Assembly (NCBI RefSeq): GCF_011806575.1
Contig: NZ_JAATOO010000005.1
Span: 1 to 64,000, forward strand
Direction of reading: 5' to 3'
DNA length: 64,000 bases
Source of the DNA: Vibrio hepatarius
GTDB lineage: Bacteria > Pseudomonadota > Gammaproteobacteria > Enterobacterales > Vibrionaceae
In this document: one piece after another, positions 17,666 to 26,665 of the stretch
How the letters are laid out: each line of letters opens with the position of its first letter
How positions within the stretch are numbered: the stretch's first letter is position 1
Program-made: the position numbers and the translations under genes
The notes under the pieces: model-generated
What the model was told of the DNA's origin: nothing
Database searches by the model: none
The model's input: only the letters and a program-made list of their open reading frames with translations

Positions 17666-18705
17666 CGTACGCTCTCCTTACTGACTAATCCTGAATCTAC
17701 CGTCACCTGACTGGTACGTTTCAGTAACAGGTAAGTGACCTGCAACACTGAGACTAAAAGCAGCGCCGCGCCAAGGTTATGCGCGACGGCAACCACCAGA
17801 GGCAAACTAAACAAAACATTGGTCACGCCCAGCAAGAGTTGGATCCCAAGCAACATTGCAACGCGTTTTCCTGCATTCTTAAGCCGCGAACTTTGTGCAC
17901 AAAACAGCCGATAAACCAGCGCCAGCGAAAGCAATGTCACCAACAACGCGCCAAAGCGGTGGGTAACGTGAATCGTCATTCTTGCGCCGTACTCCAAAGT
18001 GCCAAACTCGTAGCTATCACTGTGGGGTTGTAGCGGTTGGAAAGCGGTCTTAAAGTCCAAATAGTTAACCCAATCACCCTGACAAATCGGCAAACTGGTA
18101 CACATCAGCGCGGCGTAGTTAGATGACGTCCAGCCGCCGAGAGCGATTTGCAACACCACGGCCCCAAATGTCACCAATGAGAGCACTCGCAGACCGGAAG
18201 ACGCTTTCACCTCATCCAATGCAGGACTGCTGGCATCACTCAGCTTCCAATACAGTAAACACAACAAACTGAACAAGGTGAAACCACCGAGCAGGTGCCC
18301 CATCACCACAATCGGCATCAGTTTCATTGTCACTGTCCACATACCCAATAGTGCTTGAAACACAATCACTAAAGACAGTAATACCGGTAAACCAAAAGAC
18401 ACCGCGCGGCTTCTCAGGCACAAGAAGGTAATTGCAAATACCACCAAACCTAGTGTTCCTGCAAAGTAGCGGTGTATCATTTCCAACCATGCCTTGTGCG
18501 CTTCGACTGTTAGGGAGGGATAAAGCGATTTAGCCAGCGCAATTTCGTGACTTTCATTGGGTACGGTCAGATGCCCATAACAGCCCGGCCAATCAGGACA
18601 GCCCAGCCCCGCATCAGCAAGTCGCGTATAAGCGCCAAGCATAATCACAATAAAGGTCAGTACTAAGCTGAGTCGAACCAGATTAATCAATCTCATATAC
18701 GACAC
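17662..18705 (-). CDS. ctaA: Heme A synthase
   Basis: A 347-residue eight-helix membrane protein of the COX15/CtaA family that oxidises heme O to heme A. The N-terminal [21 protein letters not shown] region (about 24-44) carries the family's cysteine pair. Conserved heme-ligand histidines sit in [26 protein letters not shown] and VAHNLGAAL. It lies between the SCO-like gene and ctaB in the oxidase operon. Its presence supports an aa3-type (heme A) centre rather than heme O. Confidence 0.95.
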   Translation of the reverse strand: MSYMRLINLVRLSLVLTFIVIMLGAYTRLADAGLGCPDWPGCYGHLTVPNESHEIALAKSLYPSLTVEAHKAWLEMIHRYFAGTLGLVVFAITFLCLRSRAVSFGLPVLLSLVIVFQALLGMWTVTMKLMPIVVMGHLLGGFTLFSLLCLLYWKLSDASSPALDEVKASSGLRVLSLVTFGAVVLQIALGGWTSSNYAALMCTSLPICQGDWVNYLDFKTAFQPLQPHSDSYEFGTLEYGARMTIHVTHRFGALLVTLLSLALVYRLFCAQSSRLKNAGKRVAMLLGIQLLLGVTNVLFSLPLVVAVAHNLGAALLLVSVLQVTYLLLKRTSQVTVDSGLVSKESVR

Positions 18706-18722
18706 TCCTTGTCCCTTTCCTG

Positions 18723-19271
18723 TTAGCCAACGCGCGACAACTTAAGCAGCTTTCTCAGATCCGCCAATACGTTCTTACTCTGGGATACCAGCTCATCCTG
18801 AGCTTGCGCTTTTGGGTAGCGCATCACCAGTTGCCCCAAAGGGTCGACAATCACGTATTCGAAGTCCGATAAGACCTGATTCATTTCACCGTTGATATGA
18901 ACGGTATCGAAACCTTCGCTCTCTATTGCCCCAATATCGCTGGAATCCGTAATCAACAAAACCGGGGACACTCTTGTCTGATACTTGCCAAGTGCAATAT
19001 GGCTTTGTCCTAACAAGTACAACTGCTCACGACAGAATTCATCACAAACACTTGGCACAACATAACCAAGCTGCCACTGAGCGCCCTGATAAGGATTTTC
19101 TAACCCAAGAGATTCAAAGCTAGTTCGCGGTTCAATCAGTACACCTTTGTTGGTCACTCCAGAGTGATACCAATGGTTGACCAATATTGTTTTTGCCACC
19201 ACGACGGGCAAGGCAAACATCAGTACCAGCGCGATTAAAATAATGCGACCTCTTAGAACCGGATTACTCAT
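18723..19271 (-). CDS. SCO-like thioredoxin-fold protein of the oxidase operon
   Basis: A 182-residue membrane-anchored protein: an N-terminal helix (about residues 8-28), then a periplasmic domain with CDEFCREQLYLLGQ near residues 77-90. The Cys-x3-Cys matches the copper-binding motif of SCO/SenC proteins, and a histidine in TVHING further on could complete the site. Annotation pipelines usually leave this family as hypothetical. It overlaps the end of the SURF1 gene by eight bases. No standard sco gene is present in the cluster, so copper delivery to the CuA centre of CoxB is a reasonable inference, not shown. Confidence 0.6.
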   Translation of the reverse strand: MSNPVLRGRIILIALVLMFALPVVVAKTILVNHWYHSGVTNKGVLIEPRTSFESLGLENPYQGAQWQLGYVVPSVCDEFCREQLYLLGQSHIALGKYQTRVSPVLLITDSSDIGAIESEGFDTVHINGEMNQVLSDFEYVIVDPLGQLVMRYPKAQAQDELVSQSKNVLADLRKLLKLSRVG

Positions 19272-20013
19272 GGTGAACTCCTTTTCTTAACGCTCGGTAC
19301 AACACCCACAAACTCAAGATGACCAGCACAACCGCCATCGAAAACCACTGCACCGCATAACCAAAGTGTTTCGCCGAGCTAAGCGGAATCGGCACCCAAG
19401 GCTGAGGATAAGGCCAGGGTTTATTGATCGGTTGCAACACGTAGGGCTCTATATCAACCCGCCAAAGACTGGATAGCTGAACGACATTTAAGTTCTGAAT
19501 CCGACTTGGTACGCCTTGCTCCAACATCAACTCATCACTTAACGGATTAGTTGAGCGTTGATACAGTCTCGCCTGAATGTCTAATGGCTCTTGTAACCAT
19601 TCCACTTTGGGTAAGTGACTTCTTGTTCCGCCTGCAGTGACAAACCCGCGTTCGAGCAACACGTGTTTACCGTTGGCCAACGCCACCAACTGATAAGCTA
19701 AGTACCCGACCTTGCCCTCATGAGTCTGATTGTCTAGCAGCAGATATCGGCTTGGCATTGGGCGAACGATTCCTTCAACGCGTAAACCAGTAAGATAATC
19801 AAACTTGGCTACCTCTATCTCCGCGAGAGGAACCATTGCAGCGGATTCTCTCTCGCTAAGCCTTTGCTCTAACTGCTGTTTTTCATCCGCTCGTGAAAGT
19901 TGCCACAATCCCAAGTTGATCAATACCGAAAAAACAACCACAGTTAATAACACCCCCAACCAAAATGTGGGCTTCTTCGATAACCCAACAAAGGACAACC
20001 AAATGGTATTCAT
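19264..20013 (-). CDS. SURF1-family oxidase assembly protein
   Basis: A 249-residue inner-membrane protein from the ATG at 20013 (MNTIWLSFVG). Two membrane helices, about 13-33 with INLGLWQLSRADEK and about 222-240, flank a periplasmic domain containing the family segments LLLDNQTHEGKVGYLAYQ and LLERGFV. SURF1 assists heme A insertion into subunit I. The open frame extends upstream, but that part is antisense to the DUF2909 gene and has no family likeness. The start regions of the two divergent genes overlap by 11 bases. The Shine-Dalgarno before 20013 is poor, so the exact start is uncertain. Confidence 0.88.
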   Translation of the reverse strand: MNTIWLSFVGLSKKPTFWLGVLLTVVVFSVLINLGLWQLSRADEKQQLEQRLSERESAAMVPLAEIEVAKFDYLTGLRVEGIVRPMPSRYLLLDNQTHEGKVGYLAYQLVALANGKHVLLERGFVTAGGTRSHLPKVEWLQEPLDIQARLYQRSTNPLSDELMLEQGVPSRIQNLNVVQLSSLWRVDIEPYVLQPINKPWPYPQPWVPIPLSSAKHFGYAVQWFSMAVVLVILSLWVLYRALRKGVHHE

Positions 20014-20242
20014 CTTCAAACTGCTGTTGGTCGTGTTATTACTGTTTATCATCGTCAATCTCGCCAGAGCAATGTTCGAAATGGTCAAAGGTCCTCGTTC
20101 AGACCTCGAAGATGAAGCCAACCAAGACAAACCAATGAGCTTCTACCTCGGTAAACGCGTGTTCCTCTCTGCTCTTGCAGTTATTCTCCTAATTGCGGCG
20201 TTACTCAGCGGGTTGATAGAGCCCAATGCTCGCCCTTACTAG
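20003..20242 (+). CDS. DUF2909 twin-transmembrane protein embedded antisense in the cox operon
   Basis: A 79-residue protein with two hydrophobic helices: MVFIFKLLLVVLLLFIIVNL (residues 1-20) and about residues 50-70. A charged linker with GPRSDLEDEANQDKPMS lies between them. AAAGGA sits seven bases before the ATG, so this start is better supported than the longer frame. It is the only plus-strand gene within the cox cluster. It lies between coxC (convergent, six bases apart) and SURF1 (divergent, overlapping 11 bases). DUF2909 genes accompany aa3 oxidase loci; an accessory role in assembly is inferred. Confidence 0.82.
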   Translation: MVFIFKLLLVVLLLFIIVNLARAMFEMVKGPRSDLEDEANQDKPMSFYLGKRVFLSALAVILLIAALLSGLIEPNARPY

Positions 20243-20248
20243 CTTTGC

Positions 20249-21133
20249 CTACAACACATAAACGAACGTGAACAAACACAGCCAAACCACATCAACAAAG
20301 TGCCAGTACCAACTGCCCGCCTGAAAGCCGAAATGGTCATTGGGCGTAAAATGGTCTTTGGCAATACGTCCTAAAAGCACTGTCAGGAAAATGGTGCCGA
20401 GCAACACGTGCATACCGTGGAAGCCTGTAAGCAAGAAGAAAGTGTTGCCGTATACTCCGGACTGCAAAGTAAGCCCTAGCTCCTGATAAGCGTGTATGTA
20501 CTCCACGCCTTGGTAGTACAAGAAGAAACACGCCAGCACGATGGTAATTTCCAGCCACACCACCAATGCCATCCGGCGGTTTTGCTCTAACGCCACGTGC
20601 GCCATGTGCAGCGTGATCGATGATGTGAGTAGAATGACGGTGTTGACCAACGGAATGCCTTGCCAGCTCATTGCCTCTGTCGTAGTTCCTGAAGGCGTAG
20701 TGGTTAATGGCCAAAACGCTTCAAACGACGGCCAAAGCAACTCATGAGTCATGGCATTATTACTTGCTCCTCCAAGCCATGGTACGGCAACCATTCGTGC
20801 ATAGAACAACGCGCCAAAGAATGCACCGAAGAACATCACTTCAGAGAAGATAAACCAGCTCATCCCTTGTCTAAACGAGCGTGAGATTTGGTTGGAGTAC
20901 TTTCCCGTCATCGATTCAGTGATCACGCTGCTGAACCAGCCGGCAAACATGTAGAGTAAAAAAAGAACCCCGGACAACAGGATTACCTTACCGAAGACAC
21001 TCCCTTCACCGCCTTCCGCCATATTCTGTACCGTGACTCCTGCCCCGACTGCGATCAAAAACAACGCGACCGCTCCAACAATTGGCCAGCTACTTTGTGC
21101 TGGTACGTAGTAAGGCTGATGTTTTGAGCTCAT
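20249..21133 (-). CDS. coxC: Cytochrome c oxidase subunit III
   Basis: A 294-residue seven-helix subunit of the aa3/caa3 oxidase. Family marks are SWFIFSEVMFFGAFFGALFYAR (the conserved Glu region, about 90-111), NTVILLTSSITLHMAH, and the C-terminal TGFHGMHVLLGT and WYWHFVDVVWLCLF. Subunit III stabilises the core and helps proton supply. The ATG overlaps the ctaG stop (21130-21133). It ends six bases before the opposite-strand DUF2909 gene. Confidence 0.96.
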   Translation of the reverse strand: MSSKHQPYYVPAQSSWPIVGAVALFLIAVGAGVTVQNMAEGGEGSVFGKVILLSGVLFLLYMFAGWFSSVITESMTGKYSNQISRSFRQGMSWFIFSEVMFFGAFFGALFYARMVAVPWLGGASNNAMTHELLWPSFEAFWPLTTTPSGTTTEAMSWQGIPLVNTVILLTSSITLHMAHVALEQNRRMALVVWLEITIVLACFFLYYQGVEYIHAYQELGLTLQSGVYGNTFFLLTGFHGMHVLLGTIFLTVLLGRIAKDHFTPNDHFGFQAGSWYWHFVDVVWLCLFTFVYVL

Positions 21134-21738
21134 TGATTTGCTCCTTGCGGTTGAGCATTCAAACGCGCTTGCCTGACACTGGCGACTTTCGCCGCTGGGT
21201 CTGCTTTTTGAGTAATGTCGTATAGCGTGTAAGACAGCGTCAGCGTGTGAATGGAATCAGGGATATCAGGTTCGATGTAGAAAATCAGCGGCATTTCCGC
21301 CTGCGCCATTGCCGCCAACGGTTGTTGGTTAAAGCAAAAGCACTCAATTTTGTTGAAATAGCTCGCACCCAACCCCGGAGACACGGAAGGCACCGCTTGG
21401 CCGACAATATCTCGATCGGAAAGATTTTTAGCAAGATAGGCGGTTTGAATCACCTGCCCGGGATGGACTTGCATAAAAGATTGTTTTGGCTCAAACGACC
21501 ACGGCATATCGTGGTTTAGATGCGCCATGAATTCAACGCGAATCGTACGCGACTCGTCCGGCACCATGCCTTGCGGCTGCAGCACCGATTCGGTATTCGT
21601 TTTGCCATTGATTCCCAAGGTATCGCACATCACGTCGTAAAGCGGAACCAGAGCAAAGCCAAAGCCAAACATCGCCACTACCGCTACCAGCAGCTTTAGC
21701 GTCAGCTTGCGATTGGATTTACTTTGCTCTTCCATCAC
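21130..21738 (-). CDS. ctaG: Cytochrome c oxidase assembly protein CtaG (Cox11)
   Basis: A 202-residue membrane-anchored copper chaperone with one N-terminal helix (about 13-34) and a periplasmic Ig-like domain. The copper-binding ECFCFNQQPL (Cys-x-Cys-Phe) lies near residues 127-136, and the family tail reads LTLSYTLYDIT. Cox11 delivers copper to the CuB site of subunit I. It is coupled to coxA by a one-base overlap. Confidence 0.95.
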   Translation of the reverse strand: MMEEQSKSNRKLTLKLLVAVVAMFGFGFALVPLYDVMCDTLGINGKTNTESVLQPQGMVPDESRTIRVEFMAHLNHDMPWSFEPKQSFMQVHPGQVIQTAYLAKNLSDRDIVGQAVPSVSPGLGASYFNKIECFCFNQQPLAAMAQAEMPLIFYIEPDIPDSIHTLTLSYTLYDITQKADPAAKVASVRQARLNAQPQGANQ

Positions 21739-23390
21739 TAATCCACCTTAGGCGGTGTTGAGAAAGTATGGTGTGGCGCAGGACTTGGAACCGTCCATTC
21801 CAATCCTTCCGCATGTTCCCAAGGTTTGTCTTGCGCTTTCTGTCCTCCGCGAATGCATTTGATCACGACAGCAAGGAAGATCAACTGCGACAAACCAAAG
21901 GCAAAACCACCAATCGACACCACTTGATTCACGTCAGCAAACTGGATGGCGTAATCAGGAATACGTCGCGGCATACCCGCGAGGCCGAGGAAGTGCATCG
22001 GGAAGAACAACACGTTGACCGAGATCACCGAACACCAGAAGTGCCACAGGCTTAGCTTACGGTCATACATATGTCCGGTCCATTTCGGTAGCCAGTAATA
22101 CGCTGCCGCCATAATCGAGAACACCGCTCCCGACACCAACACATAGTGGAAGTGAGCGACGACAAAATAGGTATCGTGATATTGGAAATCCGCCGGAACA
22201 ATAGCAAGCATCAGTCCCGAGAAACCACCGATAGTAAATAGGATGATAAAGGCGATGGTAAACAGCATTGGCGTTTCAAACGTCATTGCGCCACGCCACA
22301 TGGTCGCGACCCAGTTAAACACCTTGACCCCTGTCGGCACCGCAATCAGCATGGTGCAATACATAAAGAACAATTCTGCGAATACTGGCATGCCCGTGGT
22401 AAACATATGGTGCGCCCAAACAAGGAATGACAGTAAGGCAATGCTGCATGTCGCGTAAACCATTGAATGGTAACCAAACAGTTTCTTACCACTGAAGGCA
22501 GGAATGATCGCCGAGACGATACCAAATGACGGCAAGATCATGATGTACACTTCTGGGTGACCAAAGAACCAGAAAATATGCTGGAACATCACTGGATCAC
22601 CGCCGCCTGCGGCGTCAAAGAATGAGGTGCCGAAGTATTTGTCGGTTAACACCATGGTCACTGCCCCAGCCAGCACTGGCATCACGGCGATCAGCAAGAA
22701 TGCAGTGATCAGCCAAGTCCAGACAAACATCGGCATTTTGAACCAAGTCATGCCCGGCGCACGCATATTAACGATGGTGACGATGACGTTGATCGCCCCC
22801 ATGATCGAACTGATACCCATAATGTGTACCGAGAAGACAAACAAAGCAGTGCTGTCAGGGCTGTATTGCGTCGACAATGGCGCATAAAAAGTCCAACCGA
22901 AGTCTGGACCACCACCCGAAGTAAATAGCGAAGAGATTAAGATCAGAAACGCGAACGGTAAGATCCAGAAGCTAAGGTTATTCATTCGCGGCAGCGCCAT
23001 ATCTGGTGCACCAATCATTAACGGAATCATCCAGTTAGCTAAGCCAGTAAATGCTGGCATCACCGCACCAAATACCATGACTAAGCCGTGTACCGTCGTC
23101 ATTTGGTTAAAGAACTGCGGCTCGACTAATTGCAATCCCGGCTGGAAGAGCTCTGCGCGAATCACCATCGCCATCGCTCCACCCGTTAAGAACATGATGA
23201 AGCTAAACCACAGATAAAGTGTCCCGATGTCTTTATGGTTGGTGGAATAGATCCAACGCGCGATGCCTGACGGCGCCTCATGGTGATGGTCTTCGTCAAC
23301 GGCAACAGCGCTGTTGGCACGGCTGAGATCCGCATCCGCCGCCGGCGCAGACTTGAGCGCTTCTAATGATTCAGGTTTGGACGTTTTCAT
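21738..23390 (-). CDS. coxA: Cytochrome c oxidase subunit I
   Basis: A 550-residue heme-copper oxidase catalytic subunit with twelve predicted helices. Visible landmarks are TTVHGLVMVFGAVMP (low-spin heme ligand), the GHPEVYIMILPSFG loop (CuB His cross-linked to Tyr, D/K-channel type A), and HHMFTTGM and DTYFVVAHFHYVL (CuB and heme a3 ligands). The N-terminus has a His-rich EDHHHEAPSG segment. Its ATG overlaps the coxB stop (ATGA). It is the core of an aa3-type terminal oxidase, a branch absent from some vibrios such as V. cholerae to my knowledge. Confidence 0.97.
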   Translation of the reverse strand: MKTSKPESLEALKSAPAADADLSRANSAVAVDEDHHHEAPSGIARWIYSTNHKDIGTLYLWFSFIMFLTGGAMAMVIRAELFQPGLQLVEPQFFNQMTTVHGLVMVFGAVMPAFTGLANWMIPLMIGAPDMALPRMNNLSFWILPFAFLILISSLFTSGGGPDFGWTFYAPLSTQYSPDSTALFVFSVHIMGISSIMGAINVIVTIVNMRAPGMTWFKMPMFVWTWLITAFLLIAVMPVLAGAVTMVLTDKYFGTSFFDAAGGGDPVMFQHIFWFFGHPEVYIMILPSFGIVSAIIPAFSGKKLFGYHSMVYATCSIALLSFLVWAHHMFTTGMPVFAELFFMYCTMLIAVPTGVKVFNWVATMWRGAMTFETPMLFTIAFIILFTIGGFSGLMLAIVPADFQYHDTYFVVAHFHYVLVSGAVFSIMAAAYYWLPKWTGHMYDRKLSLWHFWCSVISVNVLFFPMHFLGLAGMPRRIPDYAIQFADVNQVVSIGGFAFGLSQLIFLAVVIKCIRGGQKAQDKPWEHAEGLEWTVPSPAPHHTFSTPPKVD

Positions 23391-24556
23391 TCTCCCTCCT
23401 TAGAGGATGGCGATTCAGACGCTCGCATCGCGTTCACATCGGATGCCTGAACAAGATCACCCGTACTGTTGCCTAATCCATTACGCTGGTATGTCACGAC
23501 AGCAGCGATTTCTTTGTCGGTAAGCTGATTCGAAAACGCCTGCATCGCTGTTCCCGGACGACCGTTAAGCACCGTATCGATATGAGTGGACACCTCTCCG
23601 GTCGCCACTTTACTACCAGTAATCGCAGGGAATGCTCCGGGGATACCTGCACCACTTACCTGGTGACACACGGCACAGCGGTCTAGATACGTTTTTTCAC
23701 CCAATGTCATCAACTCATCTTTAGACAGAGTGGCAGTCAGTGAAGCCGCCGCTTCTTCTTTTGCTTGGGCGATCTCTTGCTTCTTCGCGATCAGCCATTG
23801 GTCGTACTCTTCCTCTTCCATGGCATGAACCACGATTGGCATAAAGCCATGAGCACGACCACATAGTTCGGCACATTGACCACGGTAAACACCCGGTTCA
23901 TCAATCCTCGTCCACGCCTCATTAATGAAACCAGGGACAGTGTCTTTCTTAACCGCAAAATCGGGCACCCACCAAGAGTGGATCACATCGTCCGAAGTCA
24001 GCAAAAATCTCACTTTACGATTGATCGGCAGTACCAACGGATTGTCTACTTCCAACAGGTAGTGCGCGCCTTTTTCTTCCACACCGTCGATGGCTTTCTG
24101 GCTGGTGGCGAGCAAGCTGTAAAACTCGACGTCTTGGTTAAAATAGCTGTAGTGCCACTTCCACTGAGAGCCGGTGATTCTGATTGTCAGGTCGGATTGA
24201 GATGTGTCTTCCATCGCGACTAAGGTTTTGGTCGCCGGAATGGCCATTAAGACAAGGATGATGATTGGAATCACCGTCCAGATGATTTCGACTTTGGTGC
24301 TTTCATGGAAGTGAGCAGCGACTGCGCCTTTGGATTTGCGGTGGTGATACATCGAGTAAAACATCGCACCAAACACCACCAGCGCGATCGCGCAGCAGAT
24401 GTAAAAGATCAACATGTGCAAATCGTAGACTTTGCCACTAATGTCCGTGACACCCTTTGTCATGTTGAATGTGCGTTCTTCTGCACCGGAGGAAGCAGCA
24501 TAGCCAGCAAACAACAAGCCAGTCACTCGCCACAATGTTACTTGCAATCTTTTCAA
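23387..24556 (-). CDS. coxB: Cytochrome c oxidase subunit II fused to cytochrome c (caa3 type)
   Basis: A 389-residue subunit. The start taken is TTG at 24556 (protein MKRLQVTLWRVTG), seven bases after AGGAG. It gives a normal signal peptide; the frame open to 24601 also lacks an ATG. Two membrane helices follow, then the CuA domain with VIHSWWVPDF and GQCAELCGRAHGFMP. A C-terminal heme-c domain (CAVCH, about residue 300) carries the axial Met probably in GTAMQAF. The fused cytochrome makes this a caa3-type oxidase that accepts electrons directly. It is the first gene of the operon coxB-coxA-ctaG-coxC-(DUF2909)-SURF1-SCO-like-ctaA-ctaB. Confidence 0.95.
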   Translation of the reverse strand: MKRLQVTLWRVTGLLFAGYAASSGAEERTFNMTKGVTDISGKVYDLHMLIFYICCAIALVVFGAMFYSMYHHRKSKGAVAAHFHESTKVEIIWTVIPIIILVLMAIPATKTLVAMEDTSQSDLTIRITGSQWKWHYSYFNQDVEFYSLLATSQKAIDGVEEKGAHYLLEVDNPLVLPINRKVRFLLTSDDVIHSWWVPDFAVKKDTVPGFINEAWTRIDEPGVYRGQCAELCGRAHGFMPIVVHAMEEEEYDQWLIAKKQEIAQAKEEAAASLTATLSKDELMTLGEKTYLDRCAVCHQVSGAGIPGAFPAITGSKVATGEVSTHIDTVLNGRPGTAMQAFSNQLTDKEIAAVVTYQRNGLGNSTGDLVQASDVNAMRASESPSSKEGE

Positions 24557-24794
24557 AAGACCTCTCCTTTGCCTTTTCGCCTTATTTGGCGAGCTTTCCA
24601 AGACGACCTATTCGGACTTCCAAGCAAAAATTTCCACTGATTCTTGGGGACGTAGAGAATTATTTGTAAACAGCAAAATTGATGTAATTTGTTATATTTA
24701 TGTTAATAAAAACTAGTTGGCGTTTTTAGATTGTGCAAGAAAGTGATATTACTTCTTTGGCACAAGCGCAGTTTAGCGATTGCGCTACCATAAA

Positions 24795-24809
24795 TGATAA
24801 TCGTTATCA
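24795..24809. promoter_or_regulatory. Fur box
   Basis: TGATAATCGTTATCA matches the 7-1-7 Fur consensus TGATAATNATTATCA at all but one position. It lies 59 bases before the phosphosugar mutase start and about 240 before coxB, so either divergent unit could be iron-responsive. The rest of 24557-24867 shows no gene; an imperfect AGCGCA/TGCGCT dyad lies just left of the box. Confidence 0.65.
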
Positions 24810-24867
24810 GCCATAACCTCCCAAATGTCATACACTTGGGGTAACGATTGAAGAAGGTAGACAGACT

Positions 24868-26571
24868 ATGATGGAACAAATAATGCGTTGGTTGGAAAAA
24901 GACCCCGACCCACGTACACGAGAAGAGTTACAGCATCTGGTAGACGAGCAAAATATTGCTGAGTTAGAAGACAGATTTAGCCATCGTCTCGAATTTGGGA
25001 CAGCGGGTCTTCGTGGTAAAGTCGGTTGTGGTCCAAACCGCATGAACAGATTGGTGATCCAGGAAACCGCGACAGGACTTGGTCACTACCTGATCGAGCA
25101 AATCAAAGATGCCGCTCAGCGTGGTGTGGTGATTGGTTACGATGGCCGACCTGACTCGTGTCAGTTTGCTCACGATACAGCATTCGTTTTGACTAGCCTA
25201 GGTATCAAAGTTTATCTGACCCATAAAGTCGCCGCGACGCCTATTGTCGCTTTCGGTGTCAAACACTTCAACGCAGCGGCGGCGGTCGTCGTTACTGCGA
25301 GTCACAACCCACCCGAGTACAACGGCTTTAAAGTGTACTGGGAAAACGGCGCACAGATCATTCCCCCCCATGACTCGGGTATCGCGGCCGAAATCGAACA
25401 AGCGGCGACAAAACCTGTACCTCTGATGTCACTTGATGACGCGGAAAAACACGGTTTGCTCGTTTGGCTGAAAGACGATTACTATCAAACCTACCGCTCC
25501 ACAATGAATTCCAATTCACTACTGGCTAACCATACCGCACCAGAATCGATTGGCGTTGCTTACACTGCCATGCACGGTGTTGGTGCTGAAATGGCAGAGA
25601 CACTTCTGCAAGATGCTGGTTTTGCTAAGGTTTACAGTGTAAAGGAACAACGCGAGCCAGACGGTAGCTTCCCAACAGTAAACTTCCCTAACCCAGAAGA
25701 AGACGGTGCAATGGATATGGTTGTCGCATTAGCGAAAGCCAACAACGCAGATATTGCCTGCGCTAATGATCCGGATGCAGACCGATTTGCCGTTGCAGCA
25801 CGTAAACCGGACGGTGAGTACCAAATGTTAACTGGCGACCAAGTGGGTTCGCTGTTCGGTTACTACCTATTAAGCAAAACCGATGCTAACAAACAGCTGG
25901 TTGGCAACACTATTGTCTCTTCGACTCTGCTGAGTAAAATCGCCCGCGCGATGGGCGCGGAATACTACCAAACCCTGACGGGCTTTAAGTGGCTGACTAA
26001 CATTGCGATGCAAAAACAAACCGCAGAGAAGCAGTTCTTGTTCGCTTATGAAGAAGCACTCGGTTATACCGTTGGCAACAAAGTGTGGGATAAAGACGGA
26101 TTGTCGGCACTGGTTGCGTTTGCCCAGCTTACCGCAGAGCTGAAAAGCCAAGGTAAAACCGTTTGGGATCAATTAGAAGCGATTTATCGTCAGCACGGTA
26201 TGTATGTCAACGCACAACATAGTACAGCCTTGGATCCTAAAGACCCGCCTGTTGGTGACAAACTGCGTGCCGCGCAGCCGACGATGATTGCGGGTCGTAA
26301 TGTCGAAGTATTGGAAGATCTCAAAGCGCTCACCCGTACTTACGCTGATGGCAAAACAGAAAGCATTGATTTACCAGCCAGTGACGTTCTGATTTACCAC
26401 CTCTCAGGCGGTGCGCGAGTGATCGTTCGCCCTTCTGGAACCGAGCCAAAACTGAAGTGTTACTACGAGGTCGTGGAACCGTTTGATCCAGCAGAATCCT
26501 TTGCTGAGGCATACGAGAAAGCCGATCTTGCCATGGACCTCCTGATTGCCGAGCACCAACACACCATTTAA
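24868..26571 (+). CDS. Phosphohexomutase (phosphoglucomutase/phosphomannomutase family)
   Basis: A 567-residue alpha-D-phosphohexomutase of the PGM2/PgcA subgroup that interconverts hexose-1- and hexose-6-phosphates. It contains FGTAGLRGKVG (about 43-53), the phosphoserine loop TASHNPPEYNGFKVYW (about 144-159), the metal loop NDPDADRFAV (about 302-311), the sugar-binding EEALGY (about 394-399) and the phosphate-binding RPSGTEPKLKCY (about 525-536). Several of these segments are strongly conserved, so it is probably active. Substrate preference among glucose, mannose and pentose phosphates cannot be read. It is monocistronic, with a Fur box 59 bases upstream and its own terminator. Confidence 0.93.
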   Translation: MMEQIMRWLEKDPDPRTREELQHLVDEQNIAELEDRFSHRLEFGTAGLRGKVGCGPNRMNRLVIQETATGLGHYLIEQIKDAAQRGVVIGYDGRPDSCQFAHDTAFVLTSLGIKVYLTHKVAATPIVAFGVKHFNAAAAVVVTASHNPPEYNGFKVYWENGAQIIPPHDSGIAAEIEQAATKPVPLMSLDDAEKHGLLVWLKDDYYQTYRSTMNSNSLLANHTAPESIGVAYTAMHGVGAEMAETLLQDAGFAKVYSVKEQREPDGSFPTVNFPNPEEDGAMDMVVALAKANNADIACANDPDADRFAVAARKPDGEYQMLTGDQVGSLFGYYLLSKTDANKQLVGNTIVSSTLLSKIARAMGAEYYQTLTGFKWLTNIAMQKQTAEKQFLFAYEEALGYTVGNKVWDKDGLSALVAFAQLTAELKSQGKTVWDQLEAIYRQHGMYVNAQHSTALDPKDPPVGDKLRAAQPTMIAGRNVEVLEDLKALTRTYADGKTESIDLPASDVLIYHLSGGARVIVRPSGTEPKLKCYYEVVEPFDPAESFAEAYEKADLAMDLLIAEHQHTI

Positions 26572-26614
26572 TCTTATGATTTAAAAGATTAAATGGTTTC
26601 AAACCAAATAAAAC

Positions 26615-26647
26615 GCCTCCACCCTGAATACAGAATGGAGGCTTTTT
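26615..26647 (+). terminator. Intrinsic terminator of the phosphohexomutase gene
   Basis: GCCTCCA (26615-26621) pairs with TGGAGGC (26636-26642) and is followed by TTTTT. Confidence 0.88.
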
Positions 26648-26665
26648 ATGATCCAGTAGTTACAA

